NCBI GenBank assembly: GCA_033032175.1
Contig: CM065312.1
Span: 20,124,001-20,188,000 of the forward strand
DNA: 64,000 nucleotides
DNA from: Saturnia japonica
Taxonomy: Eukaryota > Arthropoda > Insecta > Lepidoptera > Saturniidae
Direction of reading: 5' to 3'
Under the pieces are notes generated by a model that worked only from the letters and a program-made list of their open reading frames with translations, did no database searches and was not told the DNA's origin. This document shows, in pieces, positions 21,612-34,268 of the stretch. How positions within the stretch are numbered: position 1 is the stretch's first letter; every line of letters starts with the position of its first letter. Made by a program: the position numbers and the translations under genes.

Positions 21612-22989
21612 GGATTATAATTACAGCTTAATTTAGATTGACGTACAATGATTAGAAATTTACTTTCGTGGGTTCACGATTAGTAAAAACGATTTCATGT
21701 TCATCACTGTCGGGTGACAGTTTTACCTATTCTTGAATTATACATACCTCATGCGGTAAGGAGTGAATTTAGTAAAAACATTATAATTATTGTATTTATA
21801 ATGCCCGCATAAATAGTTGACACCCTTAAGATGTAAATCTCTCGCTAATCACGTATAGGTGTGTTCTGGCGACTGCATAGGAGATACTTTAGACTTTAAC
21901 TGTTATGATCTTACGCCTTGACATTAGTTACATTTTAAATAAATCCTTTTTAGAGTTCCATACCCAAAAGAGAAACCTAATAAAGCCTACCGTTTATCCG
22001 TCCATCTGTCTTAACTTTAATTGCCTGTATTTTTTGAACTCCTATACGTAGCCAGTTAAAATTTTCACATAACTTCAAATTTCAAACATTTACGAATTTT
22101 CTAAACGATTTTTTTTTGTTCGTTCTGTCGTAAATACGGTAAGGCCTATAAGCGTCTAACTTCCTGTGTTTATAGTGTAAATTCTAAAGAAAAATAATAA
22201 AAACCGGCCAAGTGTGAGACTCTAGTTAAAAATTCTTTCTAATGATAGAAAACCCAATTTTCTATACAACGACTTGTACACAATAATCAAACTATAGGTA
22301 TAGTTTTACATAATATATGTAGGTTCAAAGAAAATAAGTTTATGAATTAAAATAATAACCACATGACAGATTGAATCCCGCCAAAACCACCGCTTGGTGG
22401 CGCCATAAAGGTATTATAATTTATCACAGATAATAATATAATGACAATTAATTAAAGAGATTGCGTCATGTTTTATGTCCCGCGCTAGCTGTCCACAATT
22501 CAATTAAACCATTTGTGATGTAGTTACTTTACTGAACATGAATGTAGCTTCATTGCGATAATGAAAAAAGCTGTCTACAAGCGGATTAATATTTATATTT
22601 TTTTCTATTTCGGGTCCGCCATTAATTTAGTATCTTATAATAGTGTGTTACTAATGGATTTTGTTTTTGTCTTTTATTTCTTGTAATTGTTTTAATTGAT
22701 TAATTTATAATATTGATTTGAAATTGCAAGACGTGTATGTTGTTAAAAAAAAATGTCTTCAAATATCCAACTACTGGGCAAAGAAGTCTCTTTGAGGAAG
22801 GCAAAGGTTTGATCATCCATTATTTTGTGGCGAGAACATTCCACAGGCATTCAACTTGTCTCACGGTCCTTTTTTTCATCATCGGATAATAGTGTTACTA
22901 ATTTTGTTTGTATTAGTAATTATTTGCTTTTTATTTAACCAGCCAAAATAACGGCAAACATACGGCATTGGCAAACTTTTTTGTTACCA
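21612..22989. other. Intergenic AT-rich sequence
   Basis: No gene supported. Text near 22200-22215 (AAACCGGCCAAGTGTGAGAC) looks like a common repeat edge, but no boundaries could be set. Confidence 0.4.
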
Positions 22990-23280
22990 GCTCACGTGAT
23001 TCATTAGTGGAGGAGAGATGATGGGATAAGGTCAAAGAGCTATGCAGAACACTCGCCATGAAGCCGAAGCTAAAACACGTTTAGTGAGGCAACCTCCCTT
23101 CGCAACTGAAGCGGTTCTAAGTTCATAGTGACGTCTATATTATTCACAATGCGGACAACCCATCGTTGCAATTTATCCAGGCATTAAGGAGGCATTGATC
23201 GGAACCATCCCGTAACAATAATCAATGATGGCCGAGCTTGAATTCCGATAAAGTTCGTAAATGCTGTAGCCCAAAACTGT
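22990..23280 (-). pseudogene. Non-LTR reverse transcriptase, degenerate C-terminal fragment
   Basis: Minus-strand reading gives LDKLQRWVVRIVNNI, MNLEPLQLRREVASLNVF, then LRLHGECSA and LFDLIPSS, with stops between. This is the tail of a Jockey/CR1-type reverse transcriptase (DxxQRRAVRIVxN; LEPLxLRRDVASLxxFYR; GECSxELFxLIPxS). Only about 95 residues remain, with stops and frame changes. Confidence 0.7.
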
Positions 23281-23510
23281 GGTAATGGAATCGATAATCC
23301 ACCGCCATTAATTATTCAGTCACAACGACTTCATTTTTATACTGAACTGTTTATTGTTTTATAAATTAGAAATCCATATTTCTGATTTATAAAATAAATT
23401 TACATAGAGCCTTGTCTATAATAATTGAAAGTCCCAAACCATTTTCATTCACCTAAGAAACTCTAATAAACCTAACGAAGCAGTTGGAAACCCTATAAAC
23501 AAGCTATTAT

Positions 23511-23709
23511 TAACAAGAAAGAAACTTCAATGATTTTGAAAAGTTTCCTGGTATATCTTCGAAATTGAAGGCACCCTTGAGGTATCTCCTATCTAACAAA
23601 AAAATAATTATCTAAATCAGTTCATAAACAAAGTTGTGATGGTGATGATCCACAAAAAAATTACATTCGATTAAGTAAGCTTCGTCTTTTTTTAAAGTCA
23701 GTTAAAAAG
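23511..23709 (+). repeat. Dispersed family R, copy 2
   Basis: Diverged relative of 15164-15487: AACTTCAATGATTTTGAAA, CTGGTATATCTTCGAA, then TTCATAAACAAAGTTGTGAT and the end TTTAAAGTCAGTTAAAAAGG. Confidence 0.65.
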
Positions 23710-24118
23710 GATACAAAAACCTGACTGCAACACAAAACCACTTGACTAAAAAAAATAGTTTTCTACTTTTGCTTTTTATTTAATTCCCAGACTTCGTGTA
23801 GTACTTAAATATTATGTTTATAGCTTATGTCACTCCCACAATTAAGACGAATCTATCGATACCCCGTATGCTAAAGTCCATTGAGCCGTTTAGACTACAG
23901 ATAAAGAAAGAAACCACATCGATTTAATGTTGAAAAACACGGGCATAGTTGCACACATTATACAGTACCCATTATGTACTAATTTAATTTATAATATTGC
24001 AATATTGCCAAACAAATGCTGCAATGGACATCGAAAAGGACCTCAGCTCAGCATATGCTATAGCAAACTACCATAGCTCTGGTTTTCAGCCTTGCTGGAC
24101 GGACCTACACTAAATACC

Positions 24119-24180
24119 TATACTGTTAGCCTTAGGGGCCCTGAAGCCGCTGCGGCTTTTACAGCTTCACCGAACTCGGT
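24119..24180 (+). repeat. Dispersed repeat, short copy
   Basis: TACTGTTAGCCTTAGGGGCC and CGGCTTTTACAGCTTCACCG match the beginning of the repeat at 13857; the rest of that unit is missing. Confidence 0.6.
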
Positions 24181-24404
24181 ACTAATTACCTTTTATTATA
24201 TTAGATTATATATGATTTTTGTACTGTACATTGCTGGTATAAGACAAAGGGGATAGGTTGTGAACAGAAAGGAATAACATTACATAAATTGTATACACCA
24301 AAAAGTACGTTACCTACGAAGCGTCCAATGCAGTTAGATAAAACATTCAAAAATATGTTCTGTATCGAAGTTTATCTGTAAATATGTATCTATAAACTCT
24401 TTGG

Positions 24405-24790
24405 CAACGATTCGCTAGTTGAAGCAAGGCTGAAGAGCCTAGAACATCGGCGGAAAGTTGCTAGTTTATCGGTTTTTACCGGATACATTTCGGCGAGTGT
24501 GCGTTGTAATTGCACAACTTAATACCCCATTCCCCTTCCACCATCGGAAGACAAGAGACACGACGAAGCGTCACCGAATTATGGTAGATATTCCACCAGC
24601 GCGCTTAAAGCGTTTTGCTAGCTCAATTAAAATGCGCACCGCTAAAGAGTGGGACACTTTGCCGGATATCGTATTTCCCGATAATTATAATCTGAGTATC
24701 TTCAAGTCTCGAGTGAATAGGTATCATCTAATCATCAATACTTACGATCAGGTGAGACAGAGGTTAAACGCAAGCCTGTTCATTGTAAAT
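24405..24790 (+). pseudogene. Non-LTR reverse transcriptase, C-terminal end
   Basis: Plus-strand pieces read SLVEARLKSLEHRRKVASLS, then in a second frame FHHRKTRDTTKRHRIMVDIP, RLKRFASSIKMRTAKEWDTLP and FPDNYNLSIFKSRVNRYHL, ending near 24790 with an ATA/AAT-rich tail. This is the typical last 120 residues of a Jockey-type reverse transcriptase. At least one frameshift lies near 24470. It resembles the 22990 fragment in family but is oppositely oriented. Confidence 0.78.
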
Positions 24791-25702
24791 ATAATAATAA
24801 TAAATAAACAAACAATCATATGTATACGCTAGAAAAACATAACCTTCCTTTTTTGCAGTCAGATAAAAACATCCTTTAAGTAAATTGAAAATTGTGTTCT
24901 AAAAATCTATTAAAAATATTTAATCCAAATATTACAATTTTATGATCAAAGAACGCGAGGAAGTTTTTCCTGCCCGTCAAAAACATTGAGGAAAATTATT
25001 TACATCGACAAAATTCGATGTTACGAACCGTTTGATTCGAATTTCCACCCATAGTAGTATTGAACAGCAAATAAATATGGTAAACACCAGCGATTAGTTT
25101 CAGAATTTGCAGACATGCAAAAAATGTTTTAGTTTTTGAATGAGTAAATATCCATGAAATATTTTTGTCCGTTTTTTTTTATGGCTTCTGTGTTAAGTAG
25201 GCTATTTCGCCAGTGTCAAGTGTCTACAATATCCGTACTTGTTGGTTCGAAATCTTCGTAACATATCTCGTATATACTTGTTATTTTAAATTGAATTGGT
25301 TATATAGCAAAATATTCAGAATTCTACAAACATTACAGTAATATATAGGGACGATAATATACCACAAACGCTGGGTACCTTTCAGCCGACTTTCCCGTTT
25401 CTCTCTAATGAAATCAGGAATAGAAGTTGGCATCTGCCACTGGGATTTACGTTTATTAGTTACACCATTAATATTGGCAAAGTTGGTCAGATTCTGTTCG
25501 ATATAAATCCCATGTCACCAATTAGCTTTATTGAGGTGTGTTTCCAGACGAAGCGGAAAGTGATTTTTCGTCAACTGTTTAGATGTGAAACTTTAGGGTA
25601 AAATTTTATTGCAACGTTTCTGATGAATAGAACGAAAAAATAGTTTTTTGATCAGAGAGAGAGACAGAGAGTAAAAGAAAGAGCTATGACATATATGATA
25701 AA
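24791..25702. other. Intergenic AT-rich sequence
   Basis: No gene or repeat boundary could be supported; a short GAGAGA microsatellite lies at 25655-25685. Confidence 0.45.
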
Positions 25703-26375
25703 CTAGCAATTTGCCGCGGCTCCGCAAGCGTTTTGTTACTACGCAGTAGTTACTTAAATCATGTAATTTTATTTTTACTCATATTGTTGACAATTCATAT
25801 GCCGTATCAATTGAGGAGTGGCGTAGTATTCCCCGTGTACAATTTTCATCAAAATCGGTTGAAAATTTTGTTCTATTCTACGATTTCTGACGATTATTAT
25901 AGATTCATTATGGAATGACGTATGCTCCCTGTCCATCAAATTTGAACAGAATCGGCTGAGAATTGATGAAAATGCGGTTACGATTTCTAGAAGTAATACT
26001 GACAATTAGGAATAGCTCATCAATTATTTAATTATTTATACACCACTATGAGCAAAATTTCATAAAATTGGGTAATTTTAATTTAATATAATTTTAATTT
26101 TTTGGTGATTCCTAAAAGTGTTATTGAAAATTCTCATAGCTCATCAATCATGGAATGGATTATACTTCCCGTGTACAAAATTTTATCAAAATCAGCCAAG
26201 AATTAACAAAAAAAATTTTTTTGGATTTTTTAAAATTATTTCTAAGAGTAATATTAAATATTATTATCCCCATTCAATTGAGCAATGACATAAGCATCAC
26301 GTGTACAAAACTTCATAAGAATCGGTCTAGCCGTTTTGTAGTTAAATCCGGAAATACAAACAGACAGACAAAAAA
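25703..26375 (-). mobile_element. Helitron-like remnant with internal degenerate repeats
   Basis: The left edge reads A|CTAGCAATTTGCCGCGGCTC, the inverse of a Helitron 3' end (GC-rich stretch then CTAG). Inside, four degenerate units recur at about 25790, 25910, 26150 and 26275: TATTCCCCGTGTACAATTTT..., ATCAAAATCGG..., each a variant of a GTGTACAAAATTTCATCAAAATCGGT module. The right side ends in ACAAACAGACAGACAAAAAA. A Helitron 5' TC end was not found, so the right boundary is uncertain. No coding capacity. Confidence 0.45.
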
Positions 26376-27300
26376 AAATTATGTCATATTCATGATCAGT
26401 ATCGTTCATAAAGTATGCCTATCAGGAAATTTTGGAAACATATTAAATATACAGACATAGCTACAGATTTATTAAAGATGAACACGATAAAAGGGCAACT
26501 AGGACCGACAATCTTGTATATCGTAATCACCATACATATTGTGAAAAATCTGACATCATGATTAGCCTCGATGGACTGCATTTCAAAATAAGCCTCAGTA
26601 TATTTAGTTGCCTAACGCCTTTCGCTGTAGTGGGCTTAGAATCTGCTAAGCTTGCACTTGTTAAACTGTGTATTGATTGAAAAACATTGAAGCGAGCTAA
26701 GATGTTTTTATAAATGCATATGCGCATTACCCGCGCTCTATTTTGGCAATATTAAAGTCAGGTAATTGCCTGACATTCTCTTCGTTCTCTCTTCTCTTCT
26801 CTTCATTATATTCATTTCGTTCTAACATCAAAAATAACATACAATGTCTTTCATATCCTTTCCTTTTTTGCGTATTATATAACTGAAAGCATTATTAATT
26901 ATAGTTTGTATGTATAGTTTAATGACGCTGTTTTTTAGTGCACTGATGTTGGCGTATGACGCGTGTATATATGTAGAATATCATTGGAAGCGAGCAACAA
27001 AAAGTTAATTAACATACAAAATTTATACAAGGTAATTTCCCCTAGCGCGAATTTCAAAGGAAAGAATTTAAAGTAACTAGTCCTTCCAAGCTAACGAACG
27101 CGCGACCTTACGTATACGTGCGCCATAGAGCGTGATTTGATTCAGAATTGACAGTTCAGACAGTTGTTTGTAATAGTTTGTGATCACGGTGTTTGTTATC
27201 GTTTTCGTGACTCATAGACACTTAAATTACGTGTCTAATTCACTGATTTCACATTCCCCGTCAACGGATTCGGATTTGATTTTCAGCTAGTAGTTTTATA
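26376..27300. other. Intergenic sequence flanking the mariner-like element
   Basis: AT-rich to 26750, more mixed near 27050-27290. No gene supported. Confidence 0.45.
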
Positions 27301-28605
27301 CAAGGTGTCCAGAAAGGGTATCGGGTATTTGTAAGTTCAATGAAACAAAAATTATTTGTATGCAATAAAAAAGTTTATTGTTTATTATTAGCATATGAAT
27401 TGGAGAATTATTTGGAAAAGATGATGGTATCCAAATGATGACCGTTACGTTGCTGGCACTCTTCTAAACGGAAACGAAGATTGGCGATAACACGTTGACA
27501 CATAGCTATCGATATTGCTGCCATTTCTGACCTGATGTTTTGCTTTAACTGGGTTAGATTCGTCGGATTGTTTTGATAAACCTTACTTTTAAGGTATCCC
27601 CATGCAAAATAGTCAAGCGGGCTAAGGTCGGGGCTTCTGGGAGGCCAGTTGATGTTACCCCTTCGCGAAATGACTTTATTAGGGAATAATTCGTTAACAA
27701 CTTCCATTGAGTCATTTGAGGTATGGCAAGTGGCCCCATCTTGCTGGAACCACGTTCTTGAGTTGAAACCTGCAAACTCCTGCAACTCTGGGACCAAAAA
27801 ATTTCGCAACATATCGCAATAACGGTCACTATTCCCATTAATTGCTCGGCCTCGTTGATCTTCATGAAAATAATGACCAATTATGCCTTTAGCAGACATA
27901 GTGGCCCAAACAACGACCTTTGGGCTATGCAGAGGTCGTTCATGCTTTCGTCTCGGATTCTCCACTGCCCAGTACCGACAATTCTGCTTATTAACATGAC
28001 CATTCAGGTGAAAATTTGCTTCGTCACTGAACAGTATGTTGTTAAAGTTGTTAAATCGCTGCAGCATTTCGTTCGCAAAATTCAGTCGATTAGCATAGTC
28101 CGTATCCTTCAATTCTTGAAGCAATTGAATTTTATAGGCTTTTAGATGTAAAAGTCTTTCTTTAAAATCGAATGTAAAGACGATTTTTTGATGTTCAACG
28201 CTTGGCTTCGCTTTCGGATGGATAAAGACGGATTTTGACGAACCGACGCCTCAACTTCTTCAATTGTTTCTTCATCGCGAACTGAACGAGGACGACCAGA
28301 GTTTTGAATTTTAACTGTCGCACCTGTATTCTCGAACATCCTGATCCATTTCCTAATGCTATCGTCACTTGGCGCGTGGCGTGTACGATATTCCGCACGA
28401 TAGAGACGTTGAGCAGTCACTATTGAATCACCATTACGATAATACGCTCGTACGCAAAATGCGCATTGCGTCCCCGAGTACTGTTCCATCGTGACTAAAA
28501 CTCCACAAAATGGCGGACGCCACGAACCCCTCCCCGCACCCTTTAGACGCCCCGTTTCGAATATGGCGCGAAAACAAATACCCGATACCCTTTCTGGACA
28601 CCTTG
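27301..28605 (-). mobile_element. Mariner-like (IS630-Tc1-mariner) element, DD41D type
   Basis: A 1,305-bp element with perfect 32-bp terminal inverted repeats (27301-27332, beginning CAAGGTGTCCAGAAAGGG, and 28574-28605) flanked by TA on both sides (27299-27300, 28606-28607), the usual mariner target duplication. It carries one transposase gene on the minus strand, disrupted by a single frameshift. Perfect inverted repeats and an otherwise open frame suggest fairly recent arrival. Confidence 0.95.
27408..28489 (-). pseudogene. Mariner-like transposase, one frameshift
   Basis: The likely start is MEQYSGTQCAFCVRAYYRN at 28489; the longer upstream open frame crosses the inverted repeat and is unlikely. 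The N-terminal part is a helix-turn-helix region of the DUF4817 type (RNGDSIVTAQRLYR, SIRKWIRMFENTG, GRPRSVRDEETIE, LNIKKSSLHSILKKD). The frame breaks near 28148-28156 in a T run; the rest continues from about 28142 to 27408. The catalytic part has FSDEANFHLNGHVN, WFQQDGATCHTS and PPRSPDLSPLDYFAWGYLKS. Between the second and third Asp there are 41 residues, giving a DD41D triad rather than the DD34D of classic mariner. Total length, ignoring the break, is about 359 residues, normal for the superfamily. Confidence 0.92.
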
Positions 28606-28607
28606 TA

Positions 28608-31600
28608 CATTTACGGAGTTTTACCGATTCGCTGGAATGATTGCATTGCATCAGTATAGTATTTTTTAATGATATGTAGTAGTAATTAAACACATTCCAT
28701 CTGATCTTAAGTAGCAAATGCAGTCTATAGTATTTTATAGCCAACCTTAGAAAGATTAGAGTCTAATCTAGGTCAAGTTACTTCTGAGGACTGGGACTGA
28801 GTTGGAAAAGGTTGCGAACAGCGCTAACCACCGAATGAAATTTAGTCTTTTGTATTATGTGGCGCGAACATTACTTTACGGTAGAAATAAGTGTGACAGT
28901 ACAGGTTAAGAACAATGGTAATCGCTAAATAATTATCAATTGTTACCATTATCATATCATCCCCTGGTACTTATTGTAAATTTCTTTTTTGGTTATCTCC
29001 TGATCAAAACCTGTCATTAATGCATCATACAATAAACATTATATGGAGCACTTTACATTGCACATAGAAAATTCTAAAAATTATAGAGCTTGTTTTCTCT
29101 TTTATTGTGTAATGATTTTGCTATTAGTTGTTTTGTTTTTTCTTCTTCTGGTTTTGGCGCCGCAAAAAGCACTTGCCAGCGTCATTGTTTTCAAGCCTTC
29201 GTAAATGTAGGTATTTTATTCACAGTGGCGTCTAACAAAATGGTGGCCCCCTTGTTATCGATTTAGGGAGTTTTTGTGACATTTCAAAATGCATGCTTTC
29301 AGTTTACATTTACAATCAACTTGAGCACAATAACCTAACTATATCGTGCAAAATACCACTAATATTAGACAATATAGGCCAAAAATCCAAGTTAATGAAT
29401 TGGAAATAAAAACCACAACATATTATTTCGAGATTCCGCTAAAAATTCTGTTTTATTTCTAATAATTTTACTTTTTACACCATTATAAATTCTATATTGC
29501 AAAAAAAGTACAAATGGAGGACTTAATGCTAAAAAGCATTCTCTACCAGTCTTCCAGGGGAGCAAGAGAAAGGTATACGCAAGGTGTGCATAATATTTAG
29601 GTTAAAGGCTAACTTTCAAAAAATTCACATATAATACGCTTCCCTGTCCTAAAAAGAATTTACTGTACAAATTACATATTTTTAGTTTTAGTACTGTCCG
29701 TGCTATGTAAATCGCTAATTAGCTAACGCCTGCTCTTTTATACATAGATAATATATCTATTGGAAAATTCCGACATTAAGGAGGCCAACCTAAACCAGTT
29801 TCGATGCTTAACACCCTCATCAAGCCGTTCCGCAAATAGGCTATAATTTATACCGAATGGTGCCTACCATTTGAATTTATAGCCTCATTTCCGAAAATGG
29901 AGTCAAAAGTTATTAGTATATCGGCGGCAGAATACTGCTGTTGGCTGGACCTTTACTTCCGTCCAGGATTCGAAGCCTCGGAATAATAGTGAGCCTGCAA
30001 TATTTATCTTTATTGGAATGTATATCATATAGTGGATACTGTACGTTTATTACGCTATTAACTGTAAACCCGTGATTTCGTTTGGAGAAATCCAGAACTA
30101 CTTCTCCAAGATATCGTACGAAAATATTCAAAATCCTTTTTTAGATATCACATAACATCTTCTTCAAATTTGTTTAAAATCGGTCCAGGAATGCTGTAGT
30201 AACGTACTAATTAGAAAATACATTCGAATTTATATATGTATATGTAAGTTTTCTTATTCTTCTTTTTCATAACTTGGCAACCATCCTTGTTATTAAATAT
30301 CATTAGTCTACAAGTAACAAAAATGGAAAATTATTTCTTTTTTCAAACTGTTTTATAATAATTATTTCTCTAGTCTCTTGTTAGCCCTTTCCAGGGAGTT
30401 TCTGTGATATCTTAGAATTAATGTTTGAAGTTATTATTTCTAATCCACGCCACTTGCGCAAAATATCCAGTTTATATTATGCATAATTCCTCCTGTTATT
30501 ATTATAACATGGATCATATAACGCAAATTTATGAAGAAAAAAAGAATCAGTGCATGACAGATTAAGATTCCACCATAAAATTCTAGTCTTAATATCACTT
30601 TTATTTGCTATTTAATAAAAAAAAAAAACAACATTAAAAAGGCAATAATAAATCAACTACGCTTTATCCCTTTGAGTTTCCTCAGTATTAAAATAACCTT
30701 ACAGAGCCTTTAACTCGGAATAGATATTGTATAGAAGCGAAAGGTCGACCCGAAACGGTCGAATGGAATTCACTTAATCGTTCCCATGAATGTAGTGCAA
30801 TACAGTTAAACTAGTGATATCAGTTTTACTGTGTACAAGTTAGCATTTGAACAGAAACTCATTTGGAGTTAAGTGTCGATACGGTTGAACATAGAAAGAG
30901 TATTGGGTTAAGTTCAGCTGTTAGAAAAGACTAATTGGTGTTAGTGAGAGAATTTCAACTTCATTATCAGCAGTACAATAATTTTATTTATCGCTAACTA
31001 AATTAGGAAACATATGTTAATATAATATACATAGTATAATATTGAGATGAATCAATGAGGCGAACTCTCAAACTATAAGATATATAGTAGAAAAATATAT
31101 TCCAAACAACCATGAGAAGAAACATACGAATCAAAGAATCTATAACTTAATCATTTAAAAAAAAAATTAGTCATGTTATTTTATTATGATAATTCATTTT
31201 GGAGGTTGTAAGGAATAAATGCTGTTTGGAAACCCTGTATATAAAATAAATAAATAAAATGCTGAATTTAATAATATTGTTCATAAATATTTAAAATTAC
31301 TGCCATTGTTCAGAACAGCGGTTTGGCAACACAAGTTGTCTCTATGAAACTTTCGCGCTCGACAGCTGTCACTCCACGTGAGTCGGTAGCGCTGGCTTAA
31401 TTTATTTGAGAGGTTATGCATTTTGACCGGCTCGTGGTATAATTTGTTCATTACCTTGTTAATTATTAACAGTTGATTAAATACGCGTATGTTTGGGCCA
31501 CGGGACGAGACATTCCCCTCTATTGCGGCCACTTATGATTACGTTGAAGGTCAACTCCGCGCTAGTTTGAGTTGTACGCCGCGTTTGATAACTTTGATAA

Positions 31601-33019
31601 AACCTCTTGTAATTATTGTTGTTTAAACTGTTTGAATCACGGAATGAGAAATTCTGTTATTGCAGCTATATGTTATATTATGATATTGTATAAATTTATA
31701 ACCTCGGCACTAAACGTATTGGTATGAGAAGCTGTTTGAAGATGTCATTGACCCGGCTTTCCTTCCTATCGTTTGACTGTTACATGTGAACTGTGGAGCT
31801 TCTCCTGTCAGAGTAGACGCCGATAGTGGTGAGGATTATTGTAACTTGTAATAATTTGTAGTTTCAATTGTTATAAATATATCAGCCTTGCGAAATGCAG
31901 GCGTGTTTTGTCAACCTCCACTACATCGAGGGTTCAGATGTGAAGTCTTCCACTGTGCCTAAATGCTAACCCCTGAGCCTTTGATGAAAGGCAGAATAGC
32001 CATTGTTACAATAATCAACTATTTATCTGTTTAGTTAATGAGTAAATGAGCGAGACCTTTCACTTTGTATATACAGATTAACTAATATAACTTGTTTTTT
32101 AATTTTTAGTTGGTTTTTGGCAGGGCTGTCGGGTTTTTTACTTTTTTTATTATCAAATTTTTTTCATGTGTTTCAAGTTATTAACTAATTTCAAAGGTAT
32201 CCTGAAAAAAGTACCTAAGGCCTAATTTAGGGCTTATTTAAATATCAAATAAATAGAAAATTGTAAGAAAAGTTAGACTGAAATGTATTTAAAGTAAGTA
32301 TACCAATAATTATGGCAGTTTTAATTTTATTTGATAAATCATACTGCCGACTGACATAGACTTGCACTGTGGCCTGAAAGAACCAATTCATTTGAAATTC
32401 AAAAAGGCCGGAAATATTTTCATTGAATGCTCAATACGTTTGCAAACGGCCGACGATACGATGTAAATGTTCTACGTTGCTAGACATTTGATAGTTTACT
32501 GATTTGTTATCAGATTGTATCTTTAGTGATTCCGGGAGGACACGCGTTGTTACGTGCTTAGGAATTGGGTCGCGAGGATTCTATAGTATTTTTTTTATTC
32601 ACGTAGGATTTTATATGAGTAAATAGAAATGTTAGAATTTTTCGATGTCACGCAACTAAACAGAAGCTGACTTGGGTGTTGCGAAATCCGTTACAACTTT
32701 CTTTATTGAAAAAAAAAGAAGTAATTCCCTGCTTATTATGAAAATGTTCTACTACTGGAGTTGGCTTTGTAATGGCCTCTTCTCCAGGGAAAGCATAGGT
32801 TTAATCGCCACGCGTAGGTCTAGGATGTACATGATAATTTTAAACGCATAGTAATCTAGAGTTCTCTATATACCAATTGCGTTGCTGTAATACACGACAG
32901 TTCTTAAACGTTTAGGATTACGCATGCTATTTTCCTTAATCTTCACCTAATTTTCTTACTTTTATCCCATCAAAATATGGCCGGCATAACTTGTTTTGTT
33001 TTCTAACTCTCCTCTATTA
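28608..33019. other. Long intergenic AT-rich region
   Basis: No gene supported over 4.4 kb. Short similar patches near 29265 and 30400 (AGGGAGTTT.TGTGA) suggest related decayed repeats. A reading frame at 31281-31532 (minus) shows no known motif. Confidence 0.45.
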
Positions 33020-33345
33020 GCTGTAATCTCATCACACCTTTTACACACATATAATTCTACATTTAATCCATTCATACCTTCTTCGATATTCCTCTATTTC
33101 TATATTTGTCCACCTTATTACTTAATAGTTATTACTCTGTTAGTAATATGAATTTCATCACAGCTCTTACCACGCTAACCTATTACTCCTTAAATTTTCT
33201 GTCACTAGTGTTACTTTCATAATTCCACAGATATTGTAATTCCTAATCGTATCTATTCTAATGTACACCATTACATTGTTATTCGCATCTCTATCATATG
33301 TTATCTTCTTTCATCCTTGCCTTTAATTGGCCAGAACTTAGATAC
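33020..33345 (-). pseudogene. Old RTE-like C-terminal fragment, second copy
   Basis: The nucleotide sequence follows 500-800 base by base with many changes: shared blocks include CCTATTACTCC/CCTATAACCCC, ATTCGCATCTCT, ATCCATTCATACCTTCTTCG and CTTTCATC. Reading frames are destroyed. It derives from the same RTE-like family and orientation as 496-858 but is much older. It extends about as far into the 3' end. Confidence 0.65.
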
Positions 33346-33997
33346 GTAAATCACGACAAAGCTTTTTATAGTTTTATACCCTCACCCAATAGTTAGTAAA
33401 ATCCTATCATTTTTCGGTATATGCAGCCGCTCTTAGCTGCAAATGGATAATATTCAATTGCTTTTAACCATTTCTCGAAAACGACGTATCGTTCGAATTA
33501 ATCGTCGTTTCCCGCAAAAGTCTAACTTCGGATCCGATTTTATTTTTATCGTAATAAACGAAACAGATTGGCCTTTTTCAATTTGTCACCGGAACGTGTA
33601 CGGCGCGTCTCGGACAGTTTCCGTCTAATGGAGTGTCTGACGCTCGAGCGGACCCGACGTTTCCGTATAAGAGACGTGTACAAAATAAATTTGTAATTAA
33701 ATGGGAGCACTAATTAGTTTTGTATGTACAATAGGTTAAATGTAATGATTAATTTCGATTAAAGATTTATATCGCGCAAGTTATACAATAAGTTTTTATT
33801 GGTAGGTATTAAATATCTCGGGTCTAACAACTTGTTCTATAATTGGTTGATTAATTATACCGAGTACATTACTTCCAGTACCCGAGTCTTGTAATCCTAT
33901 TAATGTAATAGTATCCATTGTGGATTATCGAGTAACAGTATTAGTAGTTTGTAGAAACGTTTGTTGGAATTTAATATTCCGTTTTCAATGGATTATT
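33346..33997. other. Intergenic sequence
   Basis: A 61-codon plus frame at 33443-33628 in a mildly GC-richer patch has no recognised motif; nothing else supported. Confidence 0.4.
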
Positions 33998-34195
33998 GAA
34001 GTTAAACTTCTTTTGGGACGGTGTGAATTGAATTTTATGAAACGAGAATGTGTAACGAAAAAGAGATAGCTATAAATGTATATTATATAGGTTTTAGGCT
34101 GTGAGAGAATAAGATAGAATGCGTATTTATATAGTTTCACAATCTTTAATGTACTCGAAATATATACAAAGAGAGAGAAAAAGAAGTTTCACTTC
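33998..34195 (+). mobile_element. Short inverted-repeat element (MITE-like), copy 1
   Basis: Starts GAAGTTAAACTTCTTTTGG and ends AAAAAGAAGTTTCACTTC; the ends are imperfect inverted repeats. A second copy in opposite orientation lies at 56770-56984. Shared interior blocks: AATGTGTAAC, AGAGATAGCTATAAATGTAT, GGCTGTGAGAGAAT, TGTACTCGAAATATATACAA. No coding capacity. Confidence 0.7.
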
Positions 34196-34268
34196 TACCG
34201 CGTGTGATTTTTTTTTTATTACACTGTTATATACTTATATTACATTCTTTATGGGTCATTTTACTTAA

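Noticed and set aside
28142..28744. Longer transposase start at 28744
   Set aside because: It runs across the terminal inverted repeat and outside the element; MEQYSG at 28489 is the sensible start.
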